A stretch of DNA of 64,000 bases from Rhizophagus irregularis (lineage: Eukaryota > Glomeromycota > Glomeromycetes > Glomerales > Glomeraceae): the NCBI RefSeq assembly GCF_026210795.1, contig NC_089435.1, positions 2,542,001 through 2,606,000 on the forward strand. The letters run 5' to 3'. Numbering within the stretch: the first letter of the stretch is position 1; every line of letters begins with the position of its first letter. A model generated the notes under the pieces. It worked only from the letters and a program-made list of their open reading frames with translations. It made no database searches and was not told where the DNA came from. Both the position numbers and the translations under genes were made by a program. Positions 10,850-23,049 of the stretch are shown here, one piece after another.

Positions 10850-10999
10850 CTTGTTCTATTCGTCAGAGAAGTATTTAAAATACACTATACTAAATACGAT
10901 GTCAAAGCTATTAAGGAGCTTGATAACATTACGAAGAATTATAAAGTGCCAAGTAGATCCGGTAAAAACATTGCCATGAAGCTTTCATTAGAATATTGA
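10850..10999 (+). other. In-frame coding-like continuation after TGA
   Basis: Directly after the TGA the same frame stays open for 49 codons (LVLFVREVFKIHYTKYD, then NYKVPSRSGKNIAMKLSLEY) and ends with TGA at 10997-10999. The composition looks like protein, not chance AT-rich sequence. A CGA-to-TGA change would explain the stop. Readthrough or a sequencing error are alternatives. Confidence 0.6.
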
Positions 11000-11133
11000 T
11001 TAATTTATTCTTTATTGTTTGAACTGCGTAATATTATAAAATATACACACGCCCATTTTATATATATTCTTTAACTACTATGTACATTCTTAAAAATTGA
11101 AACAATTGTATTTTATTCTTGAATGGGTTCCCA

Positions 11134-11228
11134 CCTTGTTATGGTTGTGTCACCAGGGGCGCTATGTCAACGGAAACTTAGTACGTTGATCGCTTAAAAA
11201 TCCGCGGCAATCCAATCATAACAAGAGG
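11134..11228. repeat. Short inverted repeat
   Basis: CCTTGTTATGGTTG at the left pairs imperfectly with CAATCATAACAAGAGG at the right. It may be a very small miniature element. Confidence 0.4.
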
Positions 11229-13537
11229 AATTAATATTTATATAAGATATTGTACTATTTGTGTATGTTATAATTAAATTACAATATTTTACAATTATAC
11301 AATTAATAATTTATTATTGATAAAAAAAATTATGTAATCTATTAAAATTTTAATAATTAATAATAAAATGCGTTACTTAATGGTTTGTATACAACTTATC
11401 GCTTCTATATAACAGATATGAAGTGAAATGACAGAATCTATAATTACATGTTTTTTAAAAATAAAAATAATTGTATTTTCAAAAATTAAAACGTATTTTT
11501 CACAATTAAAAAACAATTAAAGTTTCATATTACCTCCATGTAGAAAATATAAAGTAGTGAGGTAGAAACTGGACAGTCGAAACGAAAAAAATGCCACTAG
11601 CGATCGACCCTATAGTCACGTGATGGTCACATGCTAGAAGCGTTAAAGTTGCTAAATCAGAGGTTTCAGCAAAGTTCAAAATATGCAAAAAAAATGGCTA
11701 TTATTCTCAAATGTGAAACTTTACACCTCCTCCGTTTCCAATCAATTTCTCACATTTGTTCCGTTTAGACAATATATTACAGTTAGAACTTGCTCTGTGA
11801 TATAACAAATTTCACAATTTTTTAATATTAAACATATAAAAATTGTTATATCAAAACTTATAAATTCTGATATAATGAAGTTTTCCATTGAACTGAAGGG
11901 TTTATTATATTAAGTTTGTACTGTATTTTTTTTGTACGATTATTTATTTACATATTTACCATCAACTTCATGTGACTATAAAATGTTTTTTAATTACTCA
12001 GCTGATAGACTTACTATTTTTTATTTATCCTGTACTGCAAATACTGATGAAACGATATTGCTGTATATGAAAGACCTTCTTGTCAGGAGATAAAATGATG
12101 TTTGTGCATTTTTCTGGCCTTTATTATCCAGCATATTTTTTTTTTCATCAGTTAAAGAGTTACATGAAGTATTTGGGATGAATATTCTCAATATAAAGGC
12201 GGGATAGACTCCAACTTAGAGAATATAGGTCGTAGACTTCTGGCAACGTGCTCTTCAGAAAAATCCAGGATAACTAACAGTAGCTGTATCCTACTATATA
12301 AAAACTCACTCTTGAGTGGGTATTTTGGAGCTAGTAAACATTAGTCAATATAATATACTCTATAAAACCATTGATACATTTTCCTAATTTCAGAAATTTC
12401 TAAAGTTTTTACGCATATTTTACCTCATTTTACTTCATGTAACCAGTTAATAAACAGGTTAGTAATTTATTAAAAACCTATAACGCTAATGTTATGTAAT
12501 ATTAAAATTTGGAATTATTTCTATTTTGATAAATGTCAAAGACCTACTATGGATAATTGTAGTTCTCATAACCAATAAATTAAAGAGAATATTATTTTGA
12601 TATTATTTTGTATAACTTCTACTGCTTTAAATAATGTTTCTAGTACTGTAAATAACTTTTCTATTTGATTATTTTTGAGTGCTTTAACAATTTCCACCAA
12701 TAATAAAACCATTTCTAAAATTAAAAAAAAAAAAATCAAGTTGAGTAGATCTGAAGAAATTTTGTCTTATTACATTATACTCATGTCTTTTTATATTGTC
12801 TAATAACAAATATCAAAATAATTTCATGTCTTATAGTATTCAGGAAGTTTACACAATAAAGTTGCTCTTTGATTATTTAAAAGTAATAAAGTGGGTGTTT
12901 GGTAAGTTTTATTGCGTATTTCTCTAAAATTTGATATATTAGTGTAATTTTTCTAATTATTTTAATAATAATAATATGCAATTCATATTATGTGAAACAT
13001 TCAAAGTTTATAAAATCAATAAATTGATAGTATCATTTGTAATTTTTTATAATTTCTGTTTAGATATTAGTTAAGCAATATATTAATTACACAACACCAT
13101 ATAAACTGACCAATATAGTTACATACCCATCAATTATGATGACGTCACTTTTATCATTCAACATTTAGCCTACTTTACCGGCAAAACATAAAAATTTTAT
13201 AAAGAAATTATTAAACGACCAAACTGTCAATCTCAATCAGTTCAACAAACGTCTACTTCCAATCTTCCAATAATGATACAAATAACAATAATCGTCATGA
13301 AGAACATGCACAAGAAAACTAATATATAAACACTTCGAAGACAAAGTAGCAGTGGACTACTTATACAACCGCGACAAATGGATTTTACTCATAGAAAACT
13401 TCACTGTAAGAATCCTCGTTGGAAAAATTTTGAGTTTATAAAGTCACGATATAAACTTTTCAAAATTAATAATCGTTATTAGCCAATTATGTGCAGATTC
13501 TGACTCGAACATGTCATGAATGTATGGCGTACCGTAT
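11229..13537. other. Long AT-rich stretch without recognised genes
   Basis: I see no convincing coding sequence. A short stretch near 13330-13430 translates as KHFEDKVAVDYLYNRDKWIL and may be an unidentified gene remnant, but it is closed on both sides by stops. Confidence 0.4.
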
Positions 13538-13545
13538 AATTACAC

Positions 13546-13939
13546 TAGGGATTGGAACCGTCCAAAAAAACCTTAACCGGTTAAAAACCGGTTAACCAAG
13601 GGTCTTAACCGGTTAATAACCGGTTAATATTAAAAATATTTTAAAAACTTTTTTTACTGCAAATTGTACCAATTTTTGATTTTACTTGCATATTTAGTTA
13701 TAGGACGACTATATATCACTAAAATTATTATAAATAAATAGAAAAAAATTCGGCATTAAAACTTCAAGTTTAGGAACACGTGGCCGCAATTTACATATCT
13801 CTGGGCCGCATTATATAAATCTGACTAGGATTATGATAAATATAGTTTTAACCGGTTAACCGATTTTCAAAATCTTTTAACCGGTTAACCGTCTTAACCG
13901 GTTAATTAACCGGTTAACATTAACCGGTTCCAATCCCTA
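13546..13939. mobile_element. Non-autonomous hAT-type miniature element, 394 bp
   Basis: The termini TAGGGATTGGAACC and GGTTCCAATCCCTA are perfect inverted repeats. The element is flanked by a perfect 8-bp target-site duplication, AATTACAC (13538-13545 and 13940-13947). Both features are diagnostic of the hAT superfamily. Subterminal regions are packed with TTAACCGGTTAA palindromes, which could be transposase-binding sites. There is no coding capacity. Confidence 0.92.
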
Positions 13940-14092
13940 AATTACACAACAAGTGACTTGTTATAAAACAACATGTCTTGTTGTTTTTCATGTTAATCAT
14001 ACAATGATTTCCAATTTATCTTTCGGATTCCATATATGGCGTCTTATCGATTATCTGGGTTTTTAAACATATCACACTTTAATAGAAACTTT

Positions 14093-15995
14093 TTTTAACA
14101 GGTGATAATTTTTTTTTTTTTTTTTTTGATAAATAGGAAGGAGATCTCTCGGTTAAGAATTTCCTTTTGAGAATTTTTTCAATAGGAGGATTTGTTTTTA
14201 ATAAAGGATTTCGTTAAAGAATTTTTCTTTAATTGAGAGATAAATAATTTTGCTGAGAATCTTTTTTTTTTTTTTTTCTGATAGAAATTTCAATTTTTTT
14301 TTTAATGGAAAAGATTTTTTTTTTTTTGACAGATCATTTCGTTAGTAAATTTTTTAACAAGGGAGATTTTTTATTTAGAATTTTGGTAAGGAATAGCCGT
14401 TTACAAAAGGTGTTCAGATGCAGGTCACTGTATCGTGGGAAATCACTTGATTTCCCTGATTTTCTCCTTTTTCAAAACTCTGCTTCGTAACAATAAAGAT
14501 TCTCTCGGATTACCAGGTAGATGATATAATTACCATAACTCTACCAGAAAGACTATATCAAGTTAAATATGAAATGATAGTAACGTAAGTATTAATAAAA
14601 TTATTTACATATATACTATAAATTATATACTATATATAAACAGATAACAAAATATTATTCAGAAGAATGTAGACTTGTATCTTGATGAATTGTTCAGGAA
14701 ATGGAAGTTCGAAGTGGCAAGCATATTTCTATTCCTACTCTTTGAAGATTACTAGTTTTATTGTGGAATAACACGAAAAAGAGTTTATATTTCATATTTT
14801 GTATTTTCATATGATTATTTATTTTAGCTGCATAAAATATATAACAAAAGAGCGTAATGAATTACTTCGTAGCGCTTTTATGATACATATAGGTACAATA
14901 TTAATGTGAACAGCTAATTTTCTTAGATGAATAATTTCATGATGGCTTAGAAATTAACACAAGAGTTATAAAAAAAGTGGGACTGTTCGTGGCAAACGTT
15001 ACATATTTTTACTGGCCCTTTCTTTAGATGGCATTATTGCTATGGATATTATTGAAGATGGTTGCACAAAAGTTTTTTGACAAAGTTTTTTATTCGCCAC
15101 ACAATAAATTTAGATAGTCATTAAAATTAGTTATAGGGTATATGTACTTAGTATCCTTATCTCTATGTATTTCTTTTATTTGATTATATAATCTATAATA
15201 TATTATATCCTGTATAAATTTTTAATTAATAAAAAAATGCGTTACTAATTAAAAATATATATATATATTATGCAACATCAAAAAAACCTTCCTTCCTATT
15301 AAAAAAAAGAATTTTTTACCGAAATTCTCAATCATGTAATTTCTATAAAAAGATTCCCAGCAAAATTATTTATCTCCCCATTAAAGAAAAATAATGAAAT
15401 TCTCTATCAAAAACAAACCTCCTATTAAAAAAAATTCTCTAACGAAATTCTCTGCCAAAAAACATTTTCACCTATTAAAAATAACATTCTCAAAAGTAAT
15501 TATTTATAAAGAATAACTCCCTCTTATTAAAAAAAAATTTTTTAATGAAAGTCTTTATCAAAAAAAAAAAATATCCTTTTAAAAAATAATTTTCTAAAAA
15601 AATTATCTATCAAGAAAAAATTCTTCCCTATCAAAAAATTCTCAATGATATTCTCTATCAAAAATAAATCTCTCCTATTAAAAAAATTTTCTAATGAAAT
15701 TATCTGTCAAAAAAATCTCTTTATTAAAAATTCTTTAACGAAATTATCCATCAAAAAAAAAAACTCCTCTATTAAAAGAAATTCTCGCTATCAATAAAAA
15801 AATTCTCTAGCGAAATTTTATGTCAAAAAAAATTCCATCAAAGAAAAGCTTTACCTATATTAAAAAAAAGAATTCTTATCAAAAATTTTATTTTATAAAA
15901 AATCTAATAAAAAAAAGAAAAAAAATTCTTCACGAAAAATTCTAATAAAATTTTAAAACCAAAGACTAAAAAATTTTTTTGTCAACCCGTTCTGA
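14093..15995. repeat. Large degenerate inverted repeat built from ~40-bp units
   Basis: The left part (about 14100-14340) repeats GAGAATTTTTTCAATAGGAGG-like words. The right part (about 15285-15950) repeats the complementary CTCCTATTAAAAAAATTCTC words at roughly 40-50 bp spacing. Together they form a long imperfect foldback around 0.8 kb of other DNA. No gene is recognised in the middle. A transposon-derived foldback is the likeliest explanation. Confidence 0.5.
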
Positions 15996-16165
15996 CGATC
16001 AAAACAGCCAGAATAGAACATGTGATCTTTTTGATACTGTGGTTGATAAAAATCAAATCAATTTTATTATTTGTTATATCATACTGTATGTTAATATAAT
16101 TTCATATACTGCCACCTATTTAATGCTAATATGTAATTGTATTAACTAACTAGAATATGCGATTT

Positions 16166-16187
16166 GCTGGGGGACTTCGTCCCCCAA
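16166..16187. other. Very stable GC-rich hairpin
   Basis: GGGGGACTTCGTCCCCC forms a perfect GC stem closed by a C-TTC-G loop. In such an AT-rich setting it stands out. Function is unknown. Confidence 0.6.
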
Positions 16188-16189
16188 AT

Positions 16190-16675
16190 ATAACATTTAT
16201 AATTAAAAAAATTCTTTGATATAAATAAATTGAATTGTTACTGAATAATAAAATTTTATTATAATTAGACCCTATAAAAAATCATGTTTTAATAAGATTT
16301 ATACAATTTTTTCTTAAAAATAATGTATCTAAACTATATATAAGGATATAGGAAAATGCACAATTCCATATCACAAAAATGCACCATTTGTATGATTGAC
16401 CATAATTTATACTGAATTTATATTGATTTGATCAAAGAAATTACATAATTTGAGCATAAAATTTACAAGAATTGGTCAATGAATTTACTGCTTAAATTAT
16501 AATTATTAATATTAGTTGCATTTATATGAATTTAATTTTAAATAATAATATTTTATTAAATTATTAAATCAAATAGTATCATGTGATTATAATTAGCCAA
16601 TAATATAAATTAATTTTTATAATTTAAAATAATGACATAAGCTGTAATAAGTGTTCTACAGCTACAAAAAAATGA
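16190..16675. other. AT-rich stretch, nothing recognised
   Basis: No open frame, repeat or element boundary is visible up to the start of the 172-bp satellite. Confidence 0.4.
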
Positions 16676-16679
16676 AATC

Positions 16680-17362
16680 TTATGAAAACTAATATTCAAG
16701 TAGTTTCAACTTGCCTGAACAACTTTCAATTAATAAATAAAGTTGATTTCATTTGCCCAAAGTGGAAATATTACGCTATAAATTAAAAAACAGAAAAGAG
16801 AGTTAATATCATCAAGAAAAATGCAATTTTCTCTGAGCACTACACCTACATTCATGAAAATTAATATTCAAGTGGTTTCAACCTGCCTGAACAACTTTTA
16901 TTTAATAAATAAAGTTGATTTCATTTGTCTAAAGTGGAAATATTACGCTCTAAATTAAAAAACAGAAAAGAGAGTTAATATCATCAAGAAAAATGCAATT
17001 TTCTCTAAGCACTACACCTACATTCATGAAAATTAATATTCAAGTTGTTTTAACCTGCCTGAACAACTTTCAATTAATAAATAAAGTTGATTTCATTTGT
17101 CTAAAGTGGAAATATTACGCTCTAAGTTAAAAAAACAGAAAAGAGAGTTAATATCATCAAGAAAAATGCAATTTTCTCTAAGCACTACACCTACATTCAT
17201 GAAAATTAATATTCAAGTAGTTTCAACCTGCCTGAACAACTTTCAATTAATAAATAAAGTTGATTTCATTTGTCTAAAGTGGAAATATTACGCTCTAGAT
17301 TAAAACACAAAAAAGAGAGTTAATATCATCAAGAAAAATGCAATTTTCTCTAAGCACTACAC
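16680..17362. repeat. 172-bp tandem satellite, left block
   Basis: About four copies of a unit of roughly 172 bp containing CAACCTGCCTGAACAACTTT, GGAAATATTACGCTCTAA and GAGAGTTAATATCATCAAG. Copies differ by only a few percent. Short open frames of 68 residues seen in it are products of the repeat. Confidence 0.92.
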
Positions 17363-19445
17363 CCCAATAAAAAGTTTATGTTGGGTTTTTGTAAAAAAAA
17401 CGTAAGATAAGTTAATATAACAAATTTAGTACAATTATGAGCATCCATTTGTACAATATCTGTAATGTTTTCGTATGGTATTTGAAATAAATTTGTTATA
17501 AACATGCATTATTTTTATATAGTATTTGAAAGTAATTTATTATAAATTTGCAATAGACTTGCACTTTATATGGTTTATTCTTCTAAATTTAAAATATAAT
17601 AATCTATTAAACTCGCTTTTTTTTGGCTTGTGCTATTGACCAGAGGTGGCAATGCTGATGTCTGAAATTATGTTTTCAATGTTATTCAAAATTCTAATAT
17701 TGTAGTAGGCTATGTACTTATTATACCAGTAATTTTACAGCTGACATATTCGAAGATTTTGTGATAAACTATCAAGAATAATATACACATGTATAGAATC
17801 CATAAGAGAGGTGCTGGTAGGAGGGTTATCTGTTTGAGAAGGGGAAGCTGTATCAACCAAAGAGTCAGGGTTGGTTTCGGAAGTGATAAAAGTGTTAGTA
17901 ATCGTATTAAGGAGGATGAGGAGCTGTAGAGTTATTGTCAGCATCATAGAGTCATTAGTGCGGGCTCTACATCAAACTTGAAAAGGATATGGAAAATTCT
18001 AGCAAATTAGAACTTTATGAACTAATAAAATTAAACAAATTAAAGCAATTTGTACCTTACCATTATGAACTTCTAACCAATTAAGGGAGTTTGGTTAACT
18101 TTAAAAGGTACAGTTGCTAGAATTGGCTCTTATCCCGCCTAAGTCTCTTAAGGAAATGGTTACTTCTAAGGTTATAGGTATGGAGTTCCGATCCAAAACC
18201 ACATTCTGAAAAAAAAAATTACTTTGGAAAGATGCTTTGATATGAATATAGAGATAAATGTGATTAATCAAAAGTGATTATGAAGATTTTGACATTGAAG
18301 CTGATGATTAATATGAAGTTAAAAATTTTAATAAAATTCATATTAAAACGTGTCTTAAAACATAAGCAATAAAAGTTATAAATAAAATTATTTAAATAGT
18401 ACATACCTCAAAAAAAAATTTTTATATTCATATTGGTGTATCAATTTTCGGATTATGTCATATATGTCGTTATAAAAAATAGAAATTATGGAAGGGATGA
18501 AATGAACCTATGAAAAAGGAAAATGAGATGTGTAAGATATTTAAAAAAATAAAAAAAAAGATGTGTGAAAAGAGAAAGTAAGTCGCATTAAAGGGGAGGA
18601 ATAAAACAAGACGCGTAAAAAAGGGAGGAATAAAACAAGACACGTAAAAAAGGGAGAAATAAAATAAAGACGCGTAAAGTAAGAAGAAATAGAATCAAGA
18701 TGTTTAAAAAGGGGAGGAATAAAATCAAGAAAATCAAGATGCGTAAAAAAAGGAGAAATAAAATAAAGACACGTAAAGAAAGAAGAAATAAATCAAGATA
18801 TTTAAAAAAGGAATAAAATCAAAAAATCAAGACGCATAAAAAAAAGAGAAATAAAATAAAGAAATGTAAAATAAAAAGGGAAAATAAAACAAGATATACA
18901 AATAAGAGAAATAGAGAAATAAACAAAACATGTAAGAAGGGAGAATAGATACTTAAAAAAGATAAAAACGCGTAAAAAAGGAGAATAGAAAGCAGGGAAT
19001 AAGATAACATAAGAAAAAGGAAAGAATAGTATAATGCATAAAAGAATACGGTAATAAGATGCATAAGATGCACAAAGTAAGGGTGATAGAGATGTGTAAA
19101 TAAATATTTGTTATTTACGTACTTCAAATTAAACGAAGTATATCATTACTATTTTAAGTTAAGTATTCCAAGTTTACCGAACTTCAATCTAAAATTGAAG
19201 TAAACAAAATAAAATTTTTTTTAAGAACTTTTTCTTTAACACAAATTTCAAACAAATTTAGAAATCATACAAATTTTGTTTATTAAATGTCATAAATTTT
19301 AATAAATCTTACAATAATTATACGTTTAAACTTTATAAAAAAATAAAAAATGTTTAAATATAACAAATACTATACGAAAATTAGACAATTATTACAAAAA
19401 CTAAACAAAAACCATATGAATTTTATACGAAGACTTTTTACTGGG
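17363..19445. mobile_element. 2.08-kb element inserted in the 172-bp satellite
   Basis: The termini CCCAATAAAAAGT and ACTTTTTACTGGG are inverted repeats with one mismatch. The satellite sequence TACACCTACATT is interrupted with a 3-bp duplication, CAC (17360-17362 and 19446-19448). The interior holds a purine-rich minisatellite (about 18570-19050, GACGCGTAAAAAAGGGAG-like units of about 30 bp) and no transposase. The 3-bp duplication and CCC ends resemble CACTA/EnSpm-type elements, but the superfamily is not settled. Confidence 0.8.
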
Positions 19446-20590
19446 CACCTACATTCATGAAAATTAATATTCAAGTTGTTTTAACCTGCCTGAACAACTT
19501 TCAATTAATAAATAAAGTTGATTTCATTTGTCTAAAGTGGAAATATTACGCTCTAAGTTAAAAAACAGAAAAGAGAGTTAATATCATCAAGAAAAATGCA
19601 ATTTTCTCTGAGCACTACACCTACATTCATGAAAATTAATATTCAAGTAGTTTCAACCTGCCTGAACAACTTTCAATTAATAAATAAAGTTGATTTCATT
19701 TGTCTAAAGTGGAAATATTACGCTCTAAATTAAAAAAACAGAAAAGAGAGTTAATATCATCAAGAAAAATGCAATTTTCTCTAAGCACTACACCTACATT
19801 CATGAAAATTAATGTTCAAGTTGTTTCAACCTGCCTGAACAACTTTCAATTAATAAATAAAGTTGATTTCATTTGTCTAGAGTGGAAATATTACGCTCTA
19901 AATTAAAACACAAAAAAGAGAGTTAATATCATCAAGAAAAATGCAATTTTCTCTAAGCACTACACCTACATTCATGAAAATTAATGTTCAAGTTGTTTCA
20001 ACCTGCCTGAACAACTTTCAATTAATAAATAAAGTTGATTTCATTTGTCTAGAGTGGAAATATTACGCTCTAAATTAAAACACAAAAAAGAGAGTTAATA
20101 TCATCAAGAAAAATGCAATTTTCTCTAAGCACTACATCTACATTCATGAAAATTAATATTCAAATGGTTTCAACCTGCCTGAACAACTTTCAATTAATAA
20201 ATAAAGTTGATTTCATTTGTCTAAAGTCGAAATATTACGCTCTAAGTTAAAAAACAGAAAAGAGAGTTAATATCATCAAGAAAAATGCAATTTTCTATGA
20301 GCACTACACCTACATTCATGAAAATTAATATTCAAGTAGTTTCAACCTGCCTGAACAACTTTCATTTAATAAATAAAGTTGATTTCATTTGCCCAAAGTG
20401 GAAATATTACGCTCTAAATTAAAAAACAGAAAAGAGAGTTAATATCATCAAGAAATGCAATTTTCTCTAAGCACTATACCTATATTCATGAAAATTAATA
20501 GTCAAGTGGTTTCAACATGCCTGAACAACTTTTAATTAATAAATGAAGTTGATTTCATTTGGCCAAAGTGGAGATTATAGTATATTTGGA
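19446..20590. repeat. 172-bp tandem satellite, right block
   Basis: About six and a half further copies of the same unit, continuous with the left block before the 17363-19445 insertion. The last copies diverge and end near 20590. Confidence 0.92.
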
Positions 20591-21186
20591 AAAAGAAGTT
20601 TAATTTAAAAAAATTTTATATAAAAAATAAATGTAATATAAAAATTAAGAACTGAGATGATAAAAATTTGAAAATGACCTGACATAAATTTTTAATTAAT
20701 TTTTTCATTAATTATAAATTCAAGTAGTTTAAAAATAAAAATAGTAAGAAAAAATATTTTTTATGAAATATCACATTATTTTCTAAAAGAAATACACTTA
20801 AATACACTTATAAATTTAATTTGTGATTATGTAATATCCAAATATTTAATCTTACAAATAGAAAAAAATGTAAAAAAATTTATAAAAAAAGAAAAATTTT
20901 TGAAAAAAATTTTCGTCTAACACTTTTTTATTTTGATTATCACAAGATCTACATGATCATCTACACGTTTCAATTTTTTTAACGAAAAAGAAATATATTT
21001 GAATCTATTTTTATTGAAAATCAATAAAGATCAACAAAATCAAATACAAATATAAAACTTATTGTTTGATGCCTCAAGTTAATATGTAGCGAAAGTGGCA
21101 CAAAAATGAATATTTTGTAATTTTATTCTAATGATATCAAAGAAGCAATATTGCAATAACAACGTCTATAGCTATATAGCTATTAC
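20591..21186. other. AT-rich stretch, nothing recognised
   Basis: No gene or repeat recognised. Confidence 0.4.
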
Positions 21187-21243
21187 AATTGCAATTGCAA
21201 TAGCAATAGCAATAGCAATAGCAATAGCAATAGCAATTGCAAT
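21187..21243. repeat. CAATAG/CAATTG microsatellite
   Basis: Seven uninterrupted CAATAG units flanked by CAATTG words lie between TAGCTATATAGCTA palindromes. Confidence 0.85.
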
Positions 21244-21518
21244 TAGCTATATATATAGCTATATAAAATTGATTCAAAAAAGTTCACATTGAGCATTTCC
21301 GAAATTATGAAAAAATGCATGTAGATCGTATGACAAACTACAAATTAAGCGAAAAAGTGAATAAATTTGGAAGATGATCGTCAGAAATTTATCATCCAAA
21401 AGCATACTATCGCTAAATATAAATATTAATGTCATAATCAAATCTTAAATACTAAATCGTAAAAAAAAAATTATTGTGAATTAAATTTCTTGCGAAAGCT
21501 TGTCATGGTCATGATTAG

Positions 21519-21640
21519 GGATAGGAATCGATTCTAATTTTGAGAATCGATTATAGAATCGACTAATCGCGATTAATCGAATCTCAAGATTCGATTTAAA
21601 AATTCAATTTTCGGTTTCGATTAATCGATTCTAATCAATA
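21519..21640. repeat. Terminal fragment of a miniature element with AATCGATT palindromes
   Basis: TAGGGATAGGAATCGATTC resembles the start of the two hAT-type elements in this window (TAGGGATTGG and TAGGGATGGC), and is followed by repeated ATTAATCGA words. No matching right end was found, so it is probably truncated. Confidence 0.5.
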
Positions 21641-21720
21641 TTATGTACTGTACATAAAAATCATGACATTTGGGATGTCACAACATGGTTTTTACATAAA
21701 ATCGAATTTTTTTTATTCTT

Positions 21721-22841
21721 TTAATTCGTGATTCAGATAAGAATGAGTGAGTAATTTTGCGATTCTCAAATGTGGGTGTCCTTACATATGTAAATCCATC
21801 AATTTTCAGCCAAATTGTTTGAAATTTTTGCTGAAAAAACTTTAAGATTGGCTTTATCATATTTAAGTATTTATATAATATTTATAACAACTCTAAATTT
21901 AAAAATAATTTACAAAATAGAAGTAATAAAAAATAAAAAAAAATTAAAAAGAATTTTTTTACAAATTTTTTTAAAAAAAATGCTTGGTTTATATTCAGAA
22001 TATATGTTTTTATGGAGTTTAATCTATTTTTAAACTTTTAAAATTAGTATTTAATTTGTGATTCATGTAAAAATAAGGAGTAAATCACTAATTAAATTTG
22101 AAAAAAACAAAAAAAAACGTGGTTTTGTAATTATCTCGTGATCCAGTAATTCAATTTCAATGAAAATTTTTTTATTGTGTAGCTCTCCAATTTCTCTACG
22201 TAATAAAAAAAAGATTGTTGATATTGGACTAATAGATTGTGAGATAATTGCAAACAATGAGTTTTTTCAGAGGACAGCTGCATTTATCTAATATATTCTG
22301 AAAAAAATCATTTTTGTGATTATCTCACGATCTATTGGTCCAATTTTAAAGATCTTTTTTTTATTTTGTAGAGAGCTTAGAGAGCTACACAATAAAAAAA
22401 TTTTCACTAAAGTTGAATCATTGGATCATAGGATAATCACAACAAATGATTTTTTTATTTACTTAAAATTTAATTAGTGATTTTCTCTATTGGTACATAG
22501 AATACGAATTAAATACTAATTTTAAAAGTTTAAAAATAGATTGCACTTCCCTAAAAACATATATTCTGAATATAAATCAAGAATTTTTTTTAAAAAAATT
22601 CATGAAAAATTTTCTTAATTTATTTTTGATTTCTTATTACGCCTATTATGCAATTATTCTTAAACTTTTGAGCTTTATAAATATTACATTAAATATTCAG
22701 ATATGATAGAGCCAATCTTAAAGTTTTTTCAGTAAAAATTTCAAATGATTTGGCTAAAAATTGATGGATTTATATATGTAAGGACACCCACATTTAGGAT
22801 CGCAAAATTACTCACTCATTCTTATCTGAATTACGAATTAA
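21721..22841. repeat. 1.1-kb long inverted repeat
   Basis: Sequence from 21721 (TTAATTCGTGATTCAGATAA) returns in reverse complement up to 22841 (TTATCTGAATTACGAATTAA). The axis is near 22280. Internal blocks are also paired, for example GTGTAGCTCTCC with GGAGCTACAC-like text. Arms differ by several percent. Open frames here on either strand are not supported as genes. A foldback transposon or an inverted duplication is likely. Confidence 0.85.
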
Positions 22842-23045
22842 TATTTACATCATGATTGTCACTCTTGAAAATGGTCAATTTGGCCTTGAAGTAGCTAATA
22901 ATCATGAATTTTCATTCATTAGGCCAAATCGACCACTTGAAATTTGAATACAAAAAGTTGGTGTGCTAAATATTCAGTGCATATATCTACTGATTAATAG
23001 CAATAATAATTATAAATTCACTATTATCTTATTATAAAAGGTGTG
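22842..23045. other. Short spacer with a GGTCAATTTGGCC / GGCCAAATCGACC pair
   Basis: A small inverted repeat at about 22870-22935 (GGTCAATTTGGCC and GGCCAAATCGACC). No gene is seen. Confidence 0.4.
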
Positions 23046-23049
23046 TTAC

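Noticed and set aside
18819-19127. Minus-strand 102-residue hydrophobic frame
   Set aside because: It is the complement of a purine-rich minisatellite inside a transposon; Phe/Leu richness reflects composition.
17097-19906. Two nearly identical 68-residue open frames
   Set aside because: They are the same frame through the 172-bp satellite; the start is not an ATG and the unit is non-coding elsewhere.
21678-22257. Three short frames in the 1.1-kb palindrome
   Set aside because: No similarity, no splice context, and the same DNA reads differently in the other arm.
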